A stretch of DNA of 64,000 bases, taken from Diphasiastrum complanatum (taxonomy: Eukaryota; Streptophyta; Lycopodiopsida; Lycopodiales; Lycopodiaceae). The DNA is taken from positions 27,335,253 to 27,399,252 of the forward strand of contig CM055104.1 of assembly GCA_029204225.1 (NCBI GenBank), written 5' to 3'. Of the stretch, positions 31,495 through 43,414 are shown one piece after another. The notes beneath the pieces are model-generated. The model was not told the DNA's origin. It did not search any database and saw only the letters and a list, made by a program, of their open reading frames with translations. The translations under genes and the position numbers were made by a program. Position 1 is the first letter of the stretch; every line of letters begins with the position of its first letter.

Positions 31495-32782
31495 ATGGTC
31501 GAAAAAACTTCAAATCAAGCTGTGAATCCAGGTGCGCCATCTTATATGGTAATTTGTCAACAGTTAAGTACGGCGTTCAATGATATGAATAATCATAATC
31601 AGATGAGAGATCAGTAAATGGAGGTTCTGTTGAATCAAGTCAAATTGATGTCTTCACCCAATCTTGATTTTTCAACCAGAGGTTTATGCGGACGAGAAGA
31701 AGGAGATGAAACCTGAAGTCGTCAAGGACTGGCTGGCCAAGTGGAGTAGTTACTTCAGTCTGCACGGTGTTCTTGATGAGAAGAAAAATGAAAGTGTCGT
31801 GCTGTTCTTACGTGGCAAAGCATCATCGTGGTGGCGAGATTTACTTGTGAAGCCAACTACTTGGGATGCGTTTGCGAAAGTTTTCAAGAAAGCTTTCGTG
31901 GTTGCTGATGACGTGGACTACTACTTGAAGTTCGTGAACTGCAGGATGGGTACAAAGAGTTTAGACACTTATATCCAGGAATTCATGGACCTATGGAATA
32001 GGGTTCCATCATTCGATGCGAAGTTGGCACTTTGGCAGTTTGTCCTAGGTCTGCCAGCCGACTATCAGAACAAATGTAGGCGAAATGTGCTTCAAAGCCT
32101 CGAGGATGCGTTTCGGATTGCCAAAGCATATGATTCCACAATGGTGGCATCTAGAAAGCAGTTTATGCAAATTCCAACCACTTTGAAAACCAAGAAGGGT
32201 AAGAAGCGTGGTCCAGACCAAGCAAAATATTTTGATGAATTAGATCAAGCAACATCGGAACCCAAGAAGCCGAAGAGAAAGAGATTTAAGAAATCTATGT
32301 CCCTAAAAAAGACTAAGAAAGAGAACTTATGTTTCGTCTGTAAGAAGCCTGGACATATGATGAAATTTTGTCCAGAAAGGAAGAAAGTGTCGACTCACAT
32401 GATTGAGATCCCAGGAGGCAATGGTAAGACTTTGGAAATTAACCTGACTGACTATGAGTGTGAATGCTCTTTTAGTACTGCTTCTTTCTTGCCTAATGAA
32501 CTTTTCCGTTTAATTGGCACTGAATTCTCAGCAATTCTTAACTCAGTAAATTTAGATCATGAACACGCAGTGAAAGAACAGATCATAAATAAATTTAGGA
32601 ATGTTTTTCCATCTGAATTACCTCATGGTTTACCACCATCTAGGTCAGTAGACCACATGATTGAGTTAGTTCCAAGAAGTCAACCTATCCCTAGACAATA
32701 TTATAGGTTCTCTCAGGAAAGAGGAGACAAAGATTTCAAATCAAATAGAAAACTATCTGAGGATGGGACATATACAACCTAG
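31495..32782 (+). pseudogene. Chromovirus (Gypsy) Gag and pre-RT
   Basis: The first ATG frame at 31,495 breaks after about 40 codons (TAA at 31,616); the main frame opens at 31,664. Capsid: WLAKWSSYFSLHGVL, GKASSWWRDLLVKPTTWDAF, LDTYIQEFMDLWNRVP. Knuckle CFVCKKPGHMMKFC. It then goes directly to the pre-RT region (FRNVFPSELPHGLPPSR, HMIELVP, PIPRQYY). No aspartic protease motif lies between, so that domain has been deleted. A frameshift at about 32,765 precedes RT. Confidence 0.85.
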
Positions 32783-34102
32783 TAAATCACCATGGGGTGC
32801 TCTTGTTTTTTTTAAAGTGAAGAAAGATGGAGGTTTTCGAATGTGTGTGGATTACAAGGGGCTTAATAAAATGACTATAAAAAATATATATCCAATACCC
32901 AAGATGGATGACCTTGTAGATCGCTTGGGTGGAGCACTGTATTTCACCAATATAGATCTCAGGACAGGGTACCATCAAATAAGAATTAAGTCAAAAGATG
33001 TCCAAAAGATAGGATTTCGTTCTAGATTTGGTCATTATGAATTATTAGTGTTGCCATTTGGATTAACAAATACTCCAGCAACATTCCAGCAAATGATGAA
33101 CGATTTATTTCATCCATATTTGGGGAAGTTTGTGGTTGTATACGACATTTTCGTTTACAGTAAATCCTTGGTGGAACACGTAGAACACTTAAAAATCATC
33201 TTGATGAAACTTGGTCGGGAGTTACTCTACGCTAAAGAGTCCAAGTGTGAATACTTTAAGCAAGAGTTGCTTTATCTCGGTCATAAGATCAAAGTAAATG
33301 GGATCAAGATTGACGAGAATAAATTCAAGATTGTAATTGAGTGGCCAATTCTGGGAACTATGAGACAAGTAAAGTCATTTTTAGGTTTTACACTTTTCTT
33401 CGAGAGATTTATTGAGGATTATGCTAAGTTAGCAGCACCGCTTGATAATCTGACAAAAGGAGTTGTTAATAATAAGAAAAAGAGGAATCAACCTAGTCCA
33501 CCTGTTGTTTGGAACGAGGAATTGAATCAATGTTTTGAGAAACTTAAAACAATGATTGTTTCAGCTCTCATGTTACAAATTGCAAATCCAGATTTACATT
33601 ACGTCGTGAGAATGGACGCAAGTGATGTTGCAGTTGGAGCAGTTCTATTACAAATGAATAGGCCACTAGCATTTGAGAGCAAAATTTCACTGGCCCTCAA
33701 TTGCATTATACTACATAGGAAAAGGAATTGTTTGTTGTAATCCATGCACTTGGAACCTGGAGACATTACTTGTACGGTAGTAAGTTTGTAGTGTATACGG
33801 ATCACCAGCCTCTTAAGTATTTTTGTAATCAACATGATCTTCAGGGGAGAAAAGCTCGATGGGCTGAATTGCTGCAAGAATTCGATTATGAAATCCATTA
33901 CATAAGAGGCAGCTCTAATCAAGTTGCAGATGCTCTTAGTTGGATCGATGAATTGAACGAGTTGTCATTCACCCCTATGGATCTATATCTTTTGTTGAGA
34001 GGAAAATATGAATCAGATTCCCATTTTGTTCACATTTGGAACATTGTTCAGGCGGAAGAAATGCGGACAGTGTTGAGTCAGAAACACAGGGGACTCAACT
34101 AA
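32763..34102 (+). pseudogene. Chromovirus RT and RNase H
   Basis: RT: FRMCVDYKGLNKMTIKNIYPIP, FTNIDLRTGYHQIRI, GFRSRFGHYELLVLPFGLTNTPATFQ. The catalytic YIDD is reduced to VYDIF, one Asp missing, so RT would be dead. RNase H: MDASDVAVGAVL, then after a frameshift near 33,735 YTDHQPLKYF and RWAELLQEFDYEIHYIRGSSNQVADALS. Otherwise well preserved. Confidence 0.88.
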
Positions 34103-34129
34103 CTAAGAAAGATAAGAAGATTGTGGAAT

Positions 34130-35345
34130 AGTTCACCATTCGAGATGGATTACTATTTTGGAATGGGAAAGTTTGCATACCTGGTGATAATGAGCTCAAA
34201 CGTAAGATTTTGTTTGAATATATGTCGAGTCATATGTTGTTAAATGCAAATCCTATCAACTAGCAAAGGCTGATCGCCATAAGGTTGGTGGTTTGTTGCA
34301 TCCATTAGGTATCCCAGATTAGAAATGGGAAAGCATTTCTATGGATTTTGTAGTTGGACTTCCAAAGACCCAACAACAAAATGATTCTATTTGGGTTGTA
34401 GTGAATCGGTTAACTAAGTTAGCCACATTTATACCAATCAAGTCAACTATAAAGGCTTCTGATTTAGCCCAGATCTTTGTTAAAAAATTATTTCGGTTGT
34501 ATGTCTGCCAAGTGATATTGTTAGTGATAGAGATTCTAAGTTCACAGGTCACTTTTGGTCAGCAGTATTCCATAAACTGAAACTTCTTTGAGTTTAAGTT
34601 CTTTTGATCATCCTGAATGAGATGGCCAGATAGAAAGGACTAATCAAACTATGGAAGATATTTTGAGGACGTATGTTTATCACAGGCAATCTCATTGGGA
34701 AGATTATCTCCCACTAGTTGAGTTTGCATATAATAGTAGAAAACATTCTACTACATGTTACAGTCCTTTTATGCTTATGTACGATTTTCAACCTAGATCT
34801 CCAATAAATGTTGAGACGAAGTTTGTTAAGATCCAGAAGGTTGCTGATTTTTTGCATGATATGCAAGAAATGCTACAAGTGGCTAAGGATAGTATCTGAA
34901 GTGCTCAAGATAGAGCTAAACACTATACCGATCTTAAGAGATCTCCAAGAGATTTTAAAGTTGATGATTGGGTATATCTTAGGATTCTAAAAGATTCTAA
35001 GACGTTATGTACAGAGAAGCGTTATAAGTTGTCTACTCGTTATTGTGGACCTTTCACGATTGTACGTAGAATTGGTTCTTTGGCGTATGAACTTGATCTT
35101 CAAGGAAAATCAACTCCACACCCAATATTTTATATAAGACGTTTGAAACTAAGTTTACATGATGGTGATACAGTTGGATGGGATGAGAATTTATCCCATT
35201 TGGAAGATTTGTCGCTTAGTGTACCTTTGAAACCTAAGGAAGTGCTCAGAACCAGAGATAAACAATTGAGAAATCGTTCTATCTCTAAGTGCTTAATTTA
35301 GTGGAAGGGTCGTACTGAGAATGATGATTCGTGGGAGTGAGTTGA
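34130..35345 (+). pseudogene. Chromovirus integrase with C-terminal chromodomain
   Basis: MDFVVGLPKTQQQNDSIWVVV (first Asp), a frameshift in the second Asp region near 34,520, DGQIERTNQTMEDILR (Glu), then LPLVEFAYNSRKHSTT. The GPF/Y-type region is at about 35,038 (RYCGPFTIVRRIGSLAYEL), followed by HPIFYIRRLK. The tail EVLRTRDKQLRNRS...WKGRTENDDSWE resembles a chromodomain, which in this lineage directs insertion toward marked chromatin. Stops at 34,321, 34,619, 34,897 and 35,301. Confidence 0.8.
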
Positions 35346-35396
35346 TAGCATAAAGAAAAATTTCTCGAAGTTTAGCTTCTAAGGATAGAAGCAGTT

Positions 35397-35990
35397 TAAG
35401 GAGGGAAGAATGTTATGTCCATGACCAAAACATAGGATACAGTATACTCCTAGTCTTGGATACACGGTACTCCAGTGAAACAAGCTGTTAGTTATGCCAC
35501 GTCATACTAGACGTGACCCAAAAGTAACTAATATCCTTGTGAGGCCCAAAACACTAAATGGATTTTAGGCAAGGTATGAGACAATGTATGCATGTGTAGA
35601 GTTATCAATAGCAATTCCATGAATCTTAGGACTCTATCCTAGGTGAATCTATGTATAGGGAACTTAGGGCTATGCATGGCTATGTGCCCATGACGCTTTT
35701 GACTCTATATATTGGGTCCAATCTCGCCCTACTCCTCATCATGGTTTTGGATTCATTGCTAGGCTCTCACTCTACATTCATGCTTCTTGTTCCTTGGCTT
35801 GGGGGTGAGGCTTCTAGAGTTTGATTGGATGCTTCTACTTGGTTTAGTGGTTTTTCCAGAGCATGTTATCATTGTGTTTGTGATTTGTAAGCAGGATCTA
35901 AGGAGCTTCCCTTATAGGTATTTCTACAAATGGCTAGATAATTAAAAGAATGGTTAATATGTACATTGCAAATTAGATTCATCCACTATG
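35397..35990 (+). repeat. Chromovirus polypurine tract and 3' LTR
   Basis: AAGGAGGGAAGA followed by TGTTATGTCC at 35,411. TATA-like CTATATATTGGG at about 35,704. The right end is unclear because another Copia LTR lies next to it. Confidence 0.65.
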
Positions 35991-36447
35991 TGTTGTTGTC
36001 AGTTGCTTTCAGACAATAAATGAGTCCGTTGGAGATCTTGTCCGATCATGATGATGGTACAATTGAGCCATCTTTTGATCGACTTGAGAGTGATAGATGA
36101 CCAGCTATGAGCTCGAAACAATTATGAGCCTGAAACAGACAAGGTTGTCGAATAGTCATCATGGCCGAATAGAAAATGTTCAAAGTGGTAGATAGTTGAT
36201 GTGGCAGAATGGCTGAGTGGTTGAAAGTCAAAGTTGACGAAATGTTCGATTGTGGTAAATGCCAAATAGCTGAGGTGGTCGAACATTTTCATGTCCTCAG
36301 GACTCTATCACAATTTTTTTTGTATTTTCTGCAGATTGTTAAAAAACATGTGTATTTTTGCAGAGTGTGCACCTGTACAAATATTTATAGCAGTGAATGG
36401 ATCTAGATTGGAATAAAGATAGGGGTTTAGAGGATAGGAATCCAACA
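35991..36447 (-). repeat. Copia 3' LTR (minus orientation)
   Basis: Minus strand begins TGTTGGATTCCTATCC at 36,447 directly after an oligo-G tract and has GCTATAAATATT (TATA-like) at about 36,390. The far end is estimated. Confidence 0.6.
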
Positions 36448-36760
36448 CCCCCCCCCCCCCCCCCCTTAATCTGAATTCTTGAATGTCTTGATTTTCATAT
36501 TCAAGATAGAACAAAAATTCTTGTGTGCTTTCTGATTTAATCCCTTCGTGAATATGTCAGCTGCCATGTACTGGATTCTGCAAAATTTTAGACTTACCTC
36601 CTTGTTGAGTATCTTGCTCTTGATGTAGTGATATTTGATTTCGATGTGCTTGCTCCTAGAATGAAATCTAGGAGTGATCGATAATGCGATAGCACTCTAA
36701 TTGTCACATTGTATCATTGTTGGAGCAGATTGTCTAAGACCAATATCAATCAATAAGTTT
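36448..36760 (-). pseudogene. Copia RNase H end with an 18-G polypurine tract
   Basis: Minus strand: LRNLLIDIG, APTMIQCDN (acidic residue), HSRSKHIEIKYHYIKSKIL, MAADIFTKGL, then a run of 18 G (18 C at 36,448-36,465 on the plus strand) in the place of the usual mixed purine tract. One stop after QCDN. This is a different Copia family from the 13-21 kb ones. Confidence 0.8.
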
Positions 36761-36839
36761 CTCAACCAACACAAAAACACATGAAGCAAATATCCACACA
36801 CAATACAAAGGAGGTGGCGCGGCCAAAAAAAATTCGTTT

Positions 36840-37310
36840 GGAGGATATAGGCATGAATATACGCGTGGATACGATTGCGTGGATTATCCACGCGTGGATG
36901 TTCCACACAAGTGTCATTTCTGGCAACAAATCGGTCGGATGTCGTGAAATTCAAATCGTGTGGATAATCCATGTGTGGATCATCCACGCCAACTCTGACA
37001 ACCAAACCTTCGACGCTCGGAGCTGGAGAAGGGAGTTTGAATTTGGCATGGATAATCCACTCGTGGATTATCCACGCCATAATAAGATTAAAAAAAATAG
37101 GCTCGGCTTTTGCTTGGATATTGCATGGATATCACATGGCCATGGATAATCCACGCAAATTTTTTTTATCCATGCAAAATCTAGAGAGTTGGGGCCGTGG
37201 ATATCGCGTGGATAATTTTTTTTTATATCCACGCGGTATCCACAGCCCCAAGTCTCTGAATTTTGCATGGATGATCCACGCGTGGATATTCCACACAAAA
37301 GATGGGAGTG
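36840..37310. repeat. Cluster of GTGGAT/ATCCAC palindromes
   Basis: About 20 half-sites in 470 bp, many in pairs such as GTGGATTATCCAC and CACGCGTGGAT, e.g. at 36,890-36,912, 36,958-36,990, 37,046-37,078, 37,140-37,156, 37,196-37,250 and 37,266-37,292. Spacing is not regular, so it is not a simple tandem satellite. A second cluster is at 56,590-56,690. No open frame is meaningful here; the translated text only repeats the motif. Confidence 0.8.
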
Positions 37311-37689
37311 AGGATGAGATGGGAATGAATGTGAGTGAGAATATTGATAGTGTTTAGGGCTTTTAGTCCTCTTGATGTATGTTAATTGTATGTGTTTTGT
37401 GATCATCATCTTTAGGATAGGTTTTAAGATTTTTTTTGTTTGATGTAGGCTTGGATATGAAAAATGGAAAAAGAGCTTTCATTGCAAAGGATTGAAAGAT
37501 CAAGTGCATGCAAAAGGAAAAGCAAAGACTACAAAACAATGGAGATACAATAGTAAAGGTAAATTCACATTTATTTTGATTCATTTGATATTTAGTTGAT
37601 AGCTTAATGTGTTATCTATTGATGCATTGTATTGAGGTTTCCATTACTTTCCATTGTGCTTTCCGTTACTTTCGATTGTGCATTCTAGC
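37311..37689. other. No recognisable feature
   Basis: AT-rich spacer between the palindrome cluster and the short tandem repeats; nothing supported. Confidence 0.4.
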
Positions 37690-37850
37690 ACGCAAATCAT
37701 GTGCTAAAATAGATACATTGCATTGAATTCATCAATAGATTCATTTGCATTCAATAGATATGCATTAAATAGACTATACATTGCATCAATAGATAGATTT
37801 GCATTCAATAGATGTGCATTCAATAGACTATACATTTGCATTCATGAATT
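37690..37850 (+). repeat. Short degenerate tandem repeat
   Basis: Repeats of GCATTCAATAGAT and AATAGACTATACATTTGCAT, unit about 20-30 bp, at least five degenerate copies. Lies just past the 3' end of the gene at 37,996. Confidence 0.7.
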
Positions 37851-37995
37851 AAAAAATATATGCATTCAACATTTTTGCAAGAATGATGTAGTGCCAAAAC
37901 ATTATATTGATTTAAAAAAAAGTACATTGATGAGAAAATGAATTTCCCCTTCATACATTGCCTTCTACAAGGCCTTACATTCAATTTTAAAACTC

Positions 37996-39110
37996 TACTC
38001 ATCATCACTTCCTCCCTCGCTTCCTTCGTCTTGTAGTACGTTGGTGTCCACATCTTCAAACTCCCCTTCGCTCTCATCCATGTTTTCTTCCACATTTTGC
38101 TCCTCAATATTTTCCACATTTTCCTCCACATCATGAACGCACGAAGTTGTAGAGCCTCTCTACAAAATCAAATCAAAGATTGGATTAAATTGAGATTAAA
38201 CTTACTTGTAAACCACAAAGTAAACAATCACAAAACAATAAAGGTTAAGAGTTTACAACTAGAAACAATCCATGGGATTCCATAAAAGCTTTAAGGCCGA
38301 CATATCCATGATTGTAACCTTGTTTGTACTCCGTCGCGGTCATGTGTCCTCCAAAATCACTAAGCTACATTCAACAAAATAACATAGTTTAGCAATACAA
38401 TATAGTTTAGCAATAAAAAACATTAACAATCTCACTACAAAAATAGAATCATAGCAAAAAATATTGCACTTACAAATTGGGCCTCTAGATTGCCCCTTCC
38501 TCCCAATCCCTAGTGAGTTTGGCCATGTTTTAAGAGCTTCCCAATGGCGGCCCTACGTTGTTGTTCATACTTTTGGGGATTGTTTTGCAACAATTACTCT
38601 TTCACCTTTATCCAATTCCATTTGGAGCACCATCTAGGCTTCGTGGGATTCTTGGGATTCTTCATGGCTCTTTTCATCAATTGCCTTTTGTTTTGAATCC
38701 AAAGGCACATTGAATTCAAGGCCCAAGTTGTACTAAAAGCATTGGATTGAGGGAATTCAGAATATATAGTCTCTGTTATTTTATTTTTATCTTGAATCGA
38801 TTAAGAGGACCAATCGATCATGTAATCTCTACCAAAATATAAAGCAACTAAATCATGCAAATGGGCATGAACTACATTGCCACGCGTATTTTTTATAACT
38901 CCACCATGTGGATTAAGATCATAATTCTTTAGAAGGGGCATCCTCAGAAGCTCTTCTCTCGGATGATTCACATGAAGAAGATAACACAAGATTTTTTATT
39001 ATATCTCTTTGTTGAGGAGATATATTTTCAAACCAATCTTGAGTATATTCTTCGGGCTCCACACGAGCTCTTCTCCTAGATAGTCTCCCACTTGACCTCT
39101 AGTTAGTTAG
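37996..39110 (-). pseudogene. Three-exon gene of unknown function, decayed
   Basis: Minus strand. Exon A (about 39,110-38,474) holds PEEYTQDWFENISPQQRDI, later LNPHGGVIKNTRGNVVHAH and, in another frame, KPRWCSKWNWIKVKE and YEQQRRAAIGKLLKHGQTH; it has about three stops or shifts. Intron 1 is 38,365-38,473 (GTAAGT...GTAG), exon B 38,364-38,257 reads LSDFGGHMTATEYKQGYNHG, intron 2 is 38,160-38,256, and exon C 38,159-37,996 ends in an acidic tail (many Glu/Asp) at a TAG. All splice junctions keep phase 0. Family not recognised; it could be a decayed transposon gene or host gene. Confidence 0.6.
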
Positions 39111-39114
39111 AAAT

Positions 39115-39558
39115 CAGGTTGTGATCTGATTCATTAGTATAAGCTCTAAATGTGATGATGTAATTACTGTGCAATTTATTTGGTTTACTATATATGGTTG
39201 GGATCCGTTAGGATATATTGATCGGGCACTGATCCCATAGCCAACTACTTGGGTTAGCCGAGTAGCCATACATAGGAAAAATTAGGCTGTACAAAGTTAT
39301 ATACGGTACTTGCTATACTCAAGGGCATGTCTTGTTGTCGGTCGAATTTGGCATGTTGGGTGACAAGTGGTAGCCAATTTTAGGACATCTGCCTTTTCAT
39401 GCAGTTTGTGAATACTCTATATGTACAATGTTTCTTTGTAATCTAATAACTTTTGATGTGTCATCTTTGAGAGCTTGTGAGGAGTGGCTATGGTGATTGT
39501 GTGATGTGATTTTCATACTACACTAGATTCTATCGGAATTTCAACTTGGTATCAGAGC
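39115..39558 (+). repeat. LTR and PBS of an LTR element
   Basis: The region ends ...GGAATTTCAACT followed by TGGTATCAGAGC (39,547-39,558), so the plus-strand LTR ends just before it. The left border is a guess. CTATATATGG at about 39,190 may be a TATA box. Confidence 0.55.
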
Positions 39559-40965
39559 GTCAGGGTGTTGCAGGCATGCACGATCCGGTGGAGCTATGGG
39601 ATAACGTCTTTCACCAGAAGAAATAGCAATCAACGTGTCTCAGGAGAGAGGACTCCATACGGAATTTCAATAGTTCGGATGGCTGGAAACAACAAAGTTT
39701 CTTTGATTGGAGCTTCGGGGAAGATCAGAACGATCGTCATAGGTGGATTCCAAAGAGAATTCATGGAGAAATTGCTCAAAATGGTGTATTGCTTCGGAAA
39801 GTAGCTATGACGTAAATTTGGCTGGATATCTCTGAGTACTCCATCAATTGGGGAGCAGAGTGGATTAGAATGGGCTGCAAGGTAGTGGTAACTTAGGGTT
39901 GAGTGGATTTTGACATCCATTTATAGTGGGAGGAGAAAGAAGCAATTATGGGAATTGGCAAAAAGAGGCTAGTTGATGGAAAACGTAAAGCTGCGAATCT
40001 TTCTCTCTACTTGATGGAAGTGGGCACTGTAAAAAGCTACCTAGAATTGTTTATGTGAGGCCAAGTGATTGCCAGAAGGGCAGAGCCATCTAAAGTAATC
40101 TGTGAGCAATTGTACCTTCTTCTCAGGCTATGGAAGAATGCTCTGGCTAGGGTTTTGGAAGGAAAAAGTGTTGTTATCTCTCTATATAAAACTATTTTCC
40201 ATATTGTAAACAACTGAACCTAGTCACCCTAGTCTTGGAAAGACTGTGCCAAATGGCCGCAGTTGGCCGTAGAAAGCAGAAGGAGCTGGAACCAATCCTT
40301 AGTAGGGCGACCATATCTAGCAAGGATGCCACAACACAGAGGAGGAAGAAGGAGATGGAGAGGAGCTCACCGGAGGCTCGCGCGTGGCCAGTTGCGAGGA
40401 GCGCATAGTTGCTTATATTGTTTAGCAACTGGAGGGACCCATTTTAGGGCGCAGATGGGCGCAAGGCCATAGGATCTGGATCCATGGAGATCAACGATCA
40501 AAATGTGATGCTCAAGGAGCAATATGGGCCGCAAGATCAAGAACCTTCGTTGGATGAATGAGGAATGGGCCTTGAATTGGTTGAAGAGACTTGAAGAGCA
40601 TTATGGCCTTCAATGTCATTGAAAATATTCATTCTGAGACCCAGAAAGGGACCCAAACTTCAAAGTGAACTTCACTTTATTAAAAATCTTTAAAACGAAA
40701 ATATAGTTCATTTTTGCAAGGAAAATGGTTTTGGGCCTATCTTTGGCTAGAAGACAGTTAATTTGGCCATCCTTGGGCCAAACTGACACTTGAAACTGGT
40801 TGCTCAGAGCCAACGAATAGAGCGAGGTCATGGAGTAGGGAGAAATGTGTTTTGGGGTGTTTTTGTTACCATTATATCGAGTGGAGTGCAGGTGACCTAG
40901 TGATGGGCTACATTCGCCATTTAAGTACCGTAGGGCCAGATTTGGGGCAATTTTTGACTGGTGAA
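39559..40965 (+). other. Interior of the LTR element, no domain recognised
   Basis: A 79-codon frame at 39,565-39,804 follows the PBS, without Gag motifs. No RT or integrase text. Contains TATATAAAAC at about 40,183. Either a non-autonomous element or a truncated leader. Confidence 0.35.
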
Positions 40966-40969
40966 GTTG

Positions 40970-41230
40970 AGAATACAGTTTAAAAACCCGACCGAATCAA
41001 TCACCATAGCACAACGTCAAGTGCAATAAGACAAGACAACAGAATTGCTCTCCCACAAACTATATATTTACACTAATGAGCAAGTACAAGGATAAAGTTG
41101 CTTAAGAGCACTCAAAGGGCTCGTAAAAGAAAGACGGCCCGATAATTCTAGAACTGAGCACATGTGGTGCCATCGAAATTAGAAAGCACTGTATAAGTTG
41201 ATCATTGCTATTTTAACTCTCTCCCTCAAT
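40970..41230 (-). repeat. Probable 3' LTR of the minus Copia
   Basis: Minus strand has a purine tract TGAGGGAGAGAG near 41,215-41,227 and then LTR-like sequence with TAAATATATAG at about 41,065. Borders uncertain; a terminal TG was not found at the expected place. Confidence 0.4.
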
Positions 41231-41309
41231 GATCAACGGCTCTCTTTATTTTAAAGTTTACTCTATTTATGGAACATACCTCCATGATAGTAACATAAGT
41301 AAAGGCTTT

Positions 41310-42859
41310 TTACATAATCAGATCTAAGCCAAGTTTGGCTCTAAAAGTTTTAAACTTCTCTTTACTTAAAGCTTTCGTAAATATATCAGCAACTTGCAAC
41401 AATGTAGAATAATGTGCAATACTTATATCTTCAGATTGTAGCTTTTCACGCACAAAGTGATATTTTATCTCAATATGTTTTGTCCTCGCATGAAAGACAA
41501 GATTTTTAGCCAATTGTATTCCACTTTGGCTATCACAGAAAATAACCGTTAGGATGTACCTGCTTCATGCCAATCTCATGTAACAACTTACGTAGCCAAA
41601 TAGCTTCTTGAGTGGCAAAACTTAACGCTTTATATTCGGCTTTTGTAAAAGAAAGAGAAATGGTGTCTTCCTTCTTGCTAGAGCATGAAAAACAACCGCT
41701 ACCAAAATTGAAGGCATAACCTCTTGTTGACTTTCTATCATCTACATTTCCTGCCCAATCCGCGTCAACATAACCTTGCAACTTACGTAAAGCACTTTGT
41801 CTTTTGTAGACCAGGCCAAGGTTAGGTGTACCTTTCACATACCTCAAAATCCTTTTCGTAGCTTTCCAATGATCCATAGTGGGTGATGACATGAATTGGC
41901 TAATCAGACTTATAGCATAGCAAATATCAGGACGTGTAGTTGTAAGATAGATCAAATTTCCAACTAGCTGACGAAATAAAGTAGCATCAACATGTGCATC
42001 AACACGACATAATTTCTTACCAGCTTCGCAAGGGGTGATGAAAGGTTTGCACTCTGTCATGCAAAATCTCTCTAATATCTCACGCACATACTTGTTTTGA
42101 CATAACCTGATATCACTGTCAGTTTGCCATACTTCGACACCCAAGCAATAGTGCATAAGATCTAAATCTGTCATCTCAAATTGCTTGCATAAGTTGGCTT
42201 TGATAGAATGAATGAGACTCTCATCATTGTTCGTGATAATAATATCATCAACATAGAGTACAATCAAGGCAATGCTATCTTCGTTTATAAAAACATAAAG
42301 ATTTGGATCTGAATTTGTTCTTACAAACTCATGAGAAAGAAAGTAATTGTCAATGCGTCCATACCATGTGTGTGGCGCTTGCTTAAGGCCATAAAGTGCT
42401 TTGCGTAGCTTTCACACCTTATGTTCTTGTCCCTTTGCCATAAAGCCATGTGGTTGGACCATGTAAACTTCTTCCTTTAAGTCACCATTCAAAAATGCGG
42501 ACTTTACATCCATTTGATGGATCTTCCACCCAAAATGAGATGCTAAGGCGTAGCATAGTCCACTTAGCCACTAGAGGAAATGTCTCTTCATAGTCAATTC
42601 CTTTATTTTGCTCGTAGCCCTTCACTACTAGGCGTGCCTTATGCTTTGTTATCGTGCCATCCACATGAACATATGGCGTGATGATCATCCTGTAATGCTG
42701 GTAATCCTATTACCATCTTTAGCTTCACCATCAATCTTAAGCTCCCATAGTTCAAATGACTAAGTCTTTTGTGCCACAACTCAGATTGAGATGTTGTTGA
42801 GATAGCCAAACCGTAGTCTCCTAGTTTTGCAGCATCCAATTTATAAAGGCCACAGTTAC
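41310..42859 (-). pseudogene. Copia pol: GAG-pre-integrase joined to RT-RNase H
   Basis: Minus strand. From the right: SNCGLYKLDAAKLGDYG and LWHKRLSHLNYGSL (GAG-pre-integrase), then at about 42,690 a direct join to RT (TKHKARLVVKGYEQNKGIDYEETF), so integrase is missing. RT continues in broken frames to LYVDDIIITNND (42,267-41,533, 244 residues), TTRPDICYAISLISQFM, YVDADWAGNVDDRKSTRGYAF, SFTKAEYKALS, and RNase H end 41,513-41,310 (HARTKHIEIKYHFVREKL, VADIFTKAL). Position 42,860 is the entry point of a 5.3-kb element; the frame resumes at 48,176. Confidence 0.88.
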
Positions 42860-43414
42860 TGTCATGTGCCAACCTTAGTATTCAAACATCTAATCCATTC
42901 ATTAAACATCAAATTACAATGGAAATGCAAGAAATCAAGAAACTAGTCAAAAATCAAGAAGACAGCTAAAAGTAGCAAAACTTCACCAAAATAGGCAAAG
43001 TAAGGTATCTTTATTCATGATTATTGATCATTCACAAGATAAGGCCTGATTCTAGAGCATGATCATAGCTCTCATGTGAATTTAGGCACATGAACCACTT
43101 TCTTCATCAAGAAAGCTCTCCAAGAGAAGCTCCAAGATCTCTTAAAACTCAAAATTACAAAATGAACAATAGCCTCCAAATTTAACATGACCTCAGCTAT
43201 TTATAGTGGTCATTTGTGCCTCTACTCTAAATTTTGGGCCTTATTTGGCTAATTTGGGCCTTACAACCATTATTACAAGTTCGCTATTCATAAATATAGC
43301 GGGGTTGTTCGAGCCACCTTATTAACTATCCTAATTCTAGTCTACTTTAGCTCCATGGCCATATTTAGCAATTCATTAGTAAGCTCATGGGCTAATTACA
43401 TCTAGCACATGACA
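42860..43414 (-). repeat. 3' LTR of the non-autonomous element
   Basis: 555 bp, TGTCATGTGCCAACC...CATGACA. It is the longer copy: the right LTR lacks an inner block of about 170 bp between AATCAAGAAGA and TTAAAACTC. Contains the host-like phrase GCTATTTATAGTGG near 43,195. Confidence 0.88.

Noticed and set aside
36200-36260. tRNA/SINE-like A box (TGGCTGAGTGG, 36,210) and B box (TGTTCGATTGT, 36,243).
   Set aside because: Boxes are only 22 bp apart, no cloverleaf can be drawn, and the stretch lies inside a Copia LTR with many similar GTCGAAT/GTGG words.
36840-37310. TTATCCAC words resembling bacterial DnaA boxes, suggesting an origin or bacterial DNA.
   Set aside because: They are part of the GTGGAT palindromes, and all surrounding DNA is plant retroelement sequence; no bacterial gene is present.
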